A stretch of 23,432 bases of DNA, taken from positions 1 to 23,432 of the forward strand of contig JAEUBA010000214.1 in assembly GCA_018257865.1 (NCBI GenBank), read 5' to 3'. This document shows positions 19,096 to 23,432 of the stretch, piece by piece (position 1 is the first letter of the stretch; the number at the start of each line of letters is the position of its first letter). The notes under the pieces were generated by a model. The model saw nothing but the letters and a program-made list of their open reading frames with translations, did not search any database and was not told the origin of the DNA. This DNA comes from Stereocaulon alpinum (Eukaryota > Ascomycota > Lecanoromycetes > Lecanorales > Stereocaulaceae). Both the position numbers and the translations under genes were made by a program.

Positions 19096-20376
19096 TAATC
19101 TCCTTAGCCTACTAGAAGTACCTAAAGTTAGACTTTAAGATTGAAATTAAGGTAAGTAGGAAGCTCTTACTACCCTTATAAGATTCTTTAGCTACTATAA
19201 TATAGGTATTCTAGGTTTAAAGTTATAGTAGTAGTAGAAGTTAAATTAGAAGAAGAAGGTTATAATATAAGCTTTAAAGGTCTTTAAGTTAACAGAGTCT
19301 TTTAGAGACGAGCGGTAGTAATAGTAAGAGTAGTAGTTATCTCCTTATACTATTACTATTATTTCGCTAGAGGAGGGCCTAAGGGAGCTAAAGATATTAG
19401 TATTACTAGGAGGTTCTAGGGTTAATTTACTAGCTTTAGAATTAGAGTTATAAGGAGATAGGGACTATTTTAGGGGTATATAATTAGTATTAATATAGTT
19501 AGGAGGTAACTTATTAAATTAGATTAGGTCCTAAAGAAGGTATTAAAAGTACTTATACTTAAAGCGGCGGTATACTTAGATAATAGTATTTATATACTAA
19601 ATAGGATTTAGATTAGTAGTAGATAATATTAGCCTAGATAGGTTAATAAAATAATAGGAATTTAGAGTTAAGTTAAAAGATAAAAAAGATAATAGATTTT
19701 TAGCTACGCCTATAGTAGATATCTTATAAATATTTCTTAAGGATTCCGACCCTAGAGTCTAGTAGCTAGGGTAATACCAGCCTCTAACTTATTAGGATAG
19801 ATATTAGGGGATACTAGCCTTTAACTTATTAAGATATATAGCTAGGAATTAGCGCGTTAGGAAGAAATTAAGGGGTTAGAATATAACCCCTTAGTAATTA
19901 ATAATTAATCGCGTTCTAAGCGTCTAAAAGTCTTACTTTTAATAAATCGCCGTAGAAATTCGAATAATTTTTAGAGTTTATAAATACCTACTAAGGTACG
20001 CTAGAAGGGATTACTTAATAGTACTCCTTAATATACTTTTCGATAGTAATAACCCTAGAAAGAATAGAATAGCTAGGGTTCCCCTACCTTCTCTTTTTAA
20101 TTAATTATTATTATTATAAGTTAATCTCGTAGTATAAAGATTAAAAGAGTTATTACCTAAGACTAAGTATAAGGTTTAGTTTATATATACGTAGCTTATA
20201 TTATAGGGAGGAGTTAGTAACTATTTTTAGAGGGATATAATCTAAAAGAAGAGCTATTCTAGCGATACCTAGCGAACTAGGCTTATAACCTATTAAAATA
20301 TAATAGGTAGAATACTTAATTATCTAGTTAAGTATAACTATACGAGATATAAATAAGGGTTAGGGCTAAGCCTTAG
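19096..20376 (-). other. Copia copy 3 gag N-terminus, leader and truncated 5' LTR
   Basis: Resumes Copia after element X, with the gag N-terminal region (one 36-bp repeat unit, about 19165-19205), then leader and LTR up to 20376. It matches copy 1 at 4100-5424. The last 46 bp of the LTR are missing because of the solo LTR. No other coding content is seen. Confidence 0.72.
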
Positions 20377-20738
20377 TGTTACGGGTAACCCCGCTAGGCC
20401 ACGAGCAAGGCACATAACTAGGTTATTAGGTAAATAACACTTTAGAGAGGACCAAAGGTGATATAGGTAATCTAGGGTATATTAGGAATATTATAAGGTA
20501 ATATAATAGCTTTAGGATAGGATTACTCAGATTATACTAGGGCTTAGTATAATTAAAGGTGAATATATAAGGAAGGGTTTTCCTTTAGTAGAATATTTTC
20601 TTATCTCTTTATATTTAACTTATATAATAAAGAGGAGTCTTAGCTAAAAGATACTTTAACGACTATCTATCTCCATTACCTTCTTAGTACTTAATACACT
20701 ATGTGATTTACCCGTAGGAGTTAAAACCCCCCGTTATA
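20377..20738. repeat. Solo LTR of another LTR-retrotransposon family (362 bp)
   Basis: Starts TGTTACGGGTAACCCCG and ends CCCCCCGTTATA (CA to TA by RIP), so the ends are short inverted repeats (TGTTACGGG against TATAACGGG). A TATA-like ATATATAAGGAAGGG lies near 20560-20580. No internal retroelement sequence is attached. It sits after CTTAG in the Copia copy 3 LTR. The right side shows only CT before Copia copy 4 starts, so the right target duplication is cut. CpA/TpG is more frequent than in the Copia around it. It is unrelated to either LTR type in the window. Confidence 0.78.
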
Positions 20739-20740
20739 CT

Positions 20741-21780
20741 TATTGAAATTCGGGTGTTCGATATCCTAAGGCTTAGTTATTAATAACTAAGGCTTAGCCC
20801 TAACCCTTATATATATCTTATATAGTCGCACTTAGCTAGATAATTAAGTATTCTACCTATTATATTTTAATAGGTTATAAGCCTAGGTCGCTAGGTATTA
20901 GAAGAATAGCTCTTATTTTAGAATTATACTCCTCTAGAAATAGTTACTAACTCCTCTCTAACGTAAGCTACGTATACGTATACTAAACCTCTAATACTTA
21001 GTCTTAGGTAATAACCCTTTAATCTTTATACTATAAGATTAACTTATAGCGATAATAATTAACTAAAAAGAAGAGGCTAGGAACTCCTAGCTATTCTATT
21101 CTTTCTAAGGTTATTACTACTAAAAAGTATATTAATAAGTGCTACTAAGTAATCCCTTCTAGTATACCTTAGTAGGTATTTATAAACTCCGAAGCTAAGC
21201 TCCTAAAAATAATATCTAGCTTCTATAGTAAGAATACTAACCTATATAAGTAGAATTATTGAATTTTATATTAAAAATAAGACTTTTTAGACGCTAGAAA
21301 GCGATTAATTATTAATTACTAAGGGGGCTAGGTTCTAACCCCTTAATTTCTTCCTAAAGGCTGGTATCCTTAGCTATTATTAAAGGCTAGTATCCCCCGC
21401 TACCTTTCCTAATAAGTTAGAGGCTAGTATTACCCTAGCCGCTAGAATACTAAGGTTAAAATCCTTAGGAGATATCTATAAGATATCTATTATTAGTATA
21501 GCTAGAAATCTATTATCTTCTTTATCTTCTAACTTAATACTATCTACTACTAATCTAAACCCTATCTAGTATATAAATACTATTACTTAGGTATACTACC
21601 GCTTTAAATATAAGTACTTCCGGTACCTTCTTTAGGACCTAATCTAATTTAATAAGTTACCTCTTAACTATATTAATACTAATTATATACCCCTAGAATA
21701 GTTACTATCTCCTTATAACTCTAATTCTAAAGCTAGTAAATTAACCTTAGAACCTCCTAGTAGTTCTAATATCTTTAGCC
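20741..21780 (+). other. Copia copy 4 5' LTR and leader
   Basis: Terminus TATTGAAATTCGGG at 20741, 20-bp palindrome at 20772-20791 and TATA-like ATACGTATAC near 20970-20980. One 26-bp unit plus a partial lies near 21350-21405. The LTR/leader boundary cannot be set from one copy. No gene is seen. Confidence 0.6.
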
Positions 21781-22850
21781 TTTAAGCTAAATATATACTA
21801 TCTTAGGCTCCCTTAGGTCCCTTAATAAAATAATAGTATAAGGAAATAACTACTACTACTACTTATCCCTAAAAGACTTAACTAACTTAAAGACCTCTAA
21901 AGCCTATAACTCTCTTCTAAAATATAAATACCTATATTATAGTAGCTAAAGAGTTTTATAATAGTAGTAGTATTATAGTAACTAAAGAATCTTATAGTAG
22001 TAGTAAGAGCTTCTTACTTACCTCTATCTCTATCTTAGAGTCTAACTTTAGGTACTCTTAGTAGGTTAAGGAGATAGATAATTAGCTTATACTTAATAAC
22101 TTAAAGCCTTTTACTACTAAAACCTAAGTAAAAGCTTATACTATAATTTATAACTAACTTAGGTTTAATACTTAGAAAATTATAAAGAACCTTACTATAG
22201 TAGATAAAATTCTAACTAAAGTCTCCTTAAACTTTAAGCCTAAAGGGACTAGTATCTATATTAAATTAGTATAATACCTCTATTTAACCTTTTTAGAATC
22301 TTCTAAGGATATCGCTAAATATACTTAGAAGTTCTAAGAGGTTAATACTAAACTTAAGGAGCTTAACGCTAAAGTAGCCCTACTAAAATTATACCTAATT
22401 TACCTCTATCTTTTAAGACTTAGTAAAGCTTATAATACCTTTAAAATAGCTTATATTTAAAGCTACGCCCTATTTAGCGCTAATAAAGTTAACTTTAATA
22501 AGGTCTCCCTAGCTACCGCTAATAAAGAATAACGAATTTAAGTATAATATAAGTACTTTAGACTAGTAATATTTATAGGTAAGAAGTCTATTAAAGATTA
22601 TAACTTTAGAAATAATAAGCCTTAAGAATACTACCCTTACTATAAGAAGCTTAAGTAAAAGGATACTTATCTAATTATAAAGTACTAGTAGCTTTACCCT
22701 AAAATAAAACCTAAAAAGTTTAAGTCTAAGGATAAAAGGTCTAAAAAATAGAAGTTTAAATATAATAATAGCCCTATTAAAGGGCTAATATTTAGGGCCC
22801 TTACTACTAATAGCAACTTTAATATTTAAGGTACTAATATAAATAAGGTC
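21780..22850 (+). pseudogene. Copia copy 4 gag remnant
   Basis: The N-terminal Ser-rich repeats (21935-22006, about two 36-bp units) precede a UBN2-type gag body. 'VSLNFKPKGTSIYIKL' is at about 22221-22268, 'LESSKDIAKYT' at about 22290-22325 and 'KLKELNAKVALLKLYLIYLYLL' in two pieces near 22350-22420. A knuckle-like segment with Tyr at Cys positions ('YYPYYKKLK.KDTY') is at about 22630-22670, followed by a Lys-rich tail (about 22700-22760). This is the best copy for reading this protein because no other element interrupts it. Confidence 0.8.
21935..22006 (+). repeat. 36-bp tandem repeat in Copia gag (2 units, copy 4)
   Basis: Units at 21935-21970 and 21971-22006, the reverse complement of the repeat at 4170-4277. 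Confidence 0.82.
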
Positions 22851-22859
22851 CCTATAATT

Positions 22860-23432
22860 AATATTAAATATATAATAGTAATAACGCTAGAAGTTAATCT
22901 ATTAAGCCTAACTATTATTAATATAGGATATATATAGTACTTATTCTACTAGTACTTTAACTTTATAACCTTTAAGCCTACTATTAGTACTTTAATTACT
23001 AAAATTAGCAGGGTATAGCTTAAGCCTATTAGGCGTAAGATAGTAAAGATCTTATACCTAAGAAAGAATATACTATTATATAATATCCTCTATATACCTA
23101 AGCTAGGGGTAAACCTCCTCTTAAGCTCTTAGCTAATAGATATTAGAATCTATATTAAATTCGCTAAAAACGGCTATATAATCTTATACCCTAAGCTTAG
23201 TAATATAATTACTAAATAATAATTTAGCCTCTATATATTAGAACTTCCCTAGGGGTAATAACTTATATTAAATATATATAGTATACCTCTAAATACTATC
23301 CGCTAGCTTTAGTACGCCTGTATAGGTTATATAGGTTAATAAAATATAGATTAGCTACCTAATATAGCTACTAAAGTAGACTTCTTAAAGAAATTCTTAG
23401 ATAAATTAACTTATAAATACTATATTCTAAGC
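22860..23432 (+). pseudogene. Copia copy 4 protease / pre-integrase region
   Basis: Plus strand. 'FITFKPTISTLITKISRV' (about 22965-23018) is followed by the typical Copia run 'NILLYNILYIPKLGVNLL' (about 23065-23120), 'LIDIRIYIKFAKNGYIIL' (about 23135-23190) and 'FSLYILELP' (about 23222-23250), the segment between protease and integrase. A D-S/T-G protease active site is not visible where expected (about 22940-22965, reading 'YLFY'). The window ends before the integrase core. Confidence 0.8.

Larger units (their letters stand above)
17127..20376 (-). mobile_element. Ty1/Copia retrotransposon, copy 3 (interrupted by LINE2, X copy B and a solo LTR)
   Basis: Minus-strand Copia sequence at 17127-18139 and 19096-20376, matching copies 1, 2 and 4. 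The 3' side stops at LINE2 (17126), at a site equivalent to about 1841 in copy 1, so the rest of pol lies beyond LINE2. The 5' LTR is cut at 20376 by a solo LTR, in the sequence CCTTAG inside the family's 20-bp palindrome. It is more diverged from copies 1, 2 and 4 than they are from one another, which suggests the oldest insertion. Confidence 0.87.
20741..23432 (+). mobile_element. Ty1/Copia retrotransposon, copy 4 (3' part off window)
   Basis: Plus-strand copy of the family seen at 1-5470, in the order 5' LTR/leader (20741 to about 21780), gag (about 21780-22850) and protease/pre-integrase region (22860-23432), cut by the window edge. It has the uninterrupted form of both the LINE1 target (near 22850-22880) and the Gypsy target (about 21788-21800). 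It lies head to head with Copia copy 3 and in opposite orientation to copies 1-3. Confidence 0.9.

Noticed and set aside
1..23432. CpG-methylation decay as the cause of the AT bias
   Set aside because: CpG dinucleotides persist in quantity while CpA/TpG are lost, the opposite of CpG deamination.

Overview
The window is a purely repetitive, gene-free block from a filamentous ascomycete (Pezizomycotina-type) genome. It is a stack of nested retrotransposons, all decayed by repeat-induced point mutation (RIP). CpA and its complement TpG are almost erased over most of the window and replaced by TpA, while CpG survives; nearly every in-frame stop is TAA or TAG at a former Gln or Trp codon. I see no host gene, tRNA or rRNA. 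The genus cannot be named from the sequence.

Layout, left to right. (1) 1-5470, minus strand: Ty1/Copia copy 1, cut by the window edge inside reverse transcriptase and interrupted by a 5'-truncated LINE (2052-3296) with a 13-bp target-site duplication. (2) 5471-14193, minus strand: Copia copy 2 of the same family, its 3' part displaced by copy 1, and interrupted by a complete Ty3/Gypsy chromovirus (6349-13091; 249-bp LTRs, 5-bp duplication TTTAG). (3) 14194-15199: copy A of an unrecognised element, here called X, made of a 28-bp satellite, TTAGGG-like repeats and a unique end. (4) 15202-17126, plus strand: a second, longer copy of the LINE. (5) 17127-20376, minus strand: Copia copy 3, interrupted by X copy B (18140-19095). 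(6) 20377-20738: a solo LTR of a different family. (7) 20741-23432, plus strand: Copia copy 4, running off the right edge.

The copies explain one another. The four Copia copies give empty-site alleles that define each insertion in them. The two X copies share one terminus and differ in their satellite almost only by RIP-type changes. The two LINEs share an (AATC)n tail. A consistent order is: Copia 3 received LINE2, X-B and the solo LTR; X-A landed in LINE2; Copia 2 landed in X-A; the Gypsy element and Copia 1 landed in Copia 2; LINE1 landed in Copia 1; Copia 4 landed 2 bp from the solo LTR.

Most worth a second look: element X; a possible antisense, intron-bearing coiled-coil reading frame between the chromodomain and the 3' LTR of the Gypsy element; its gag-pol slippery heptamer; and patches that escaped RIP.
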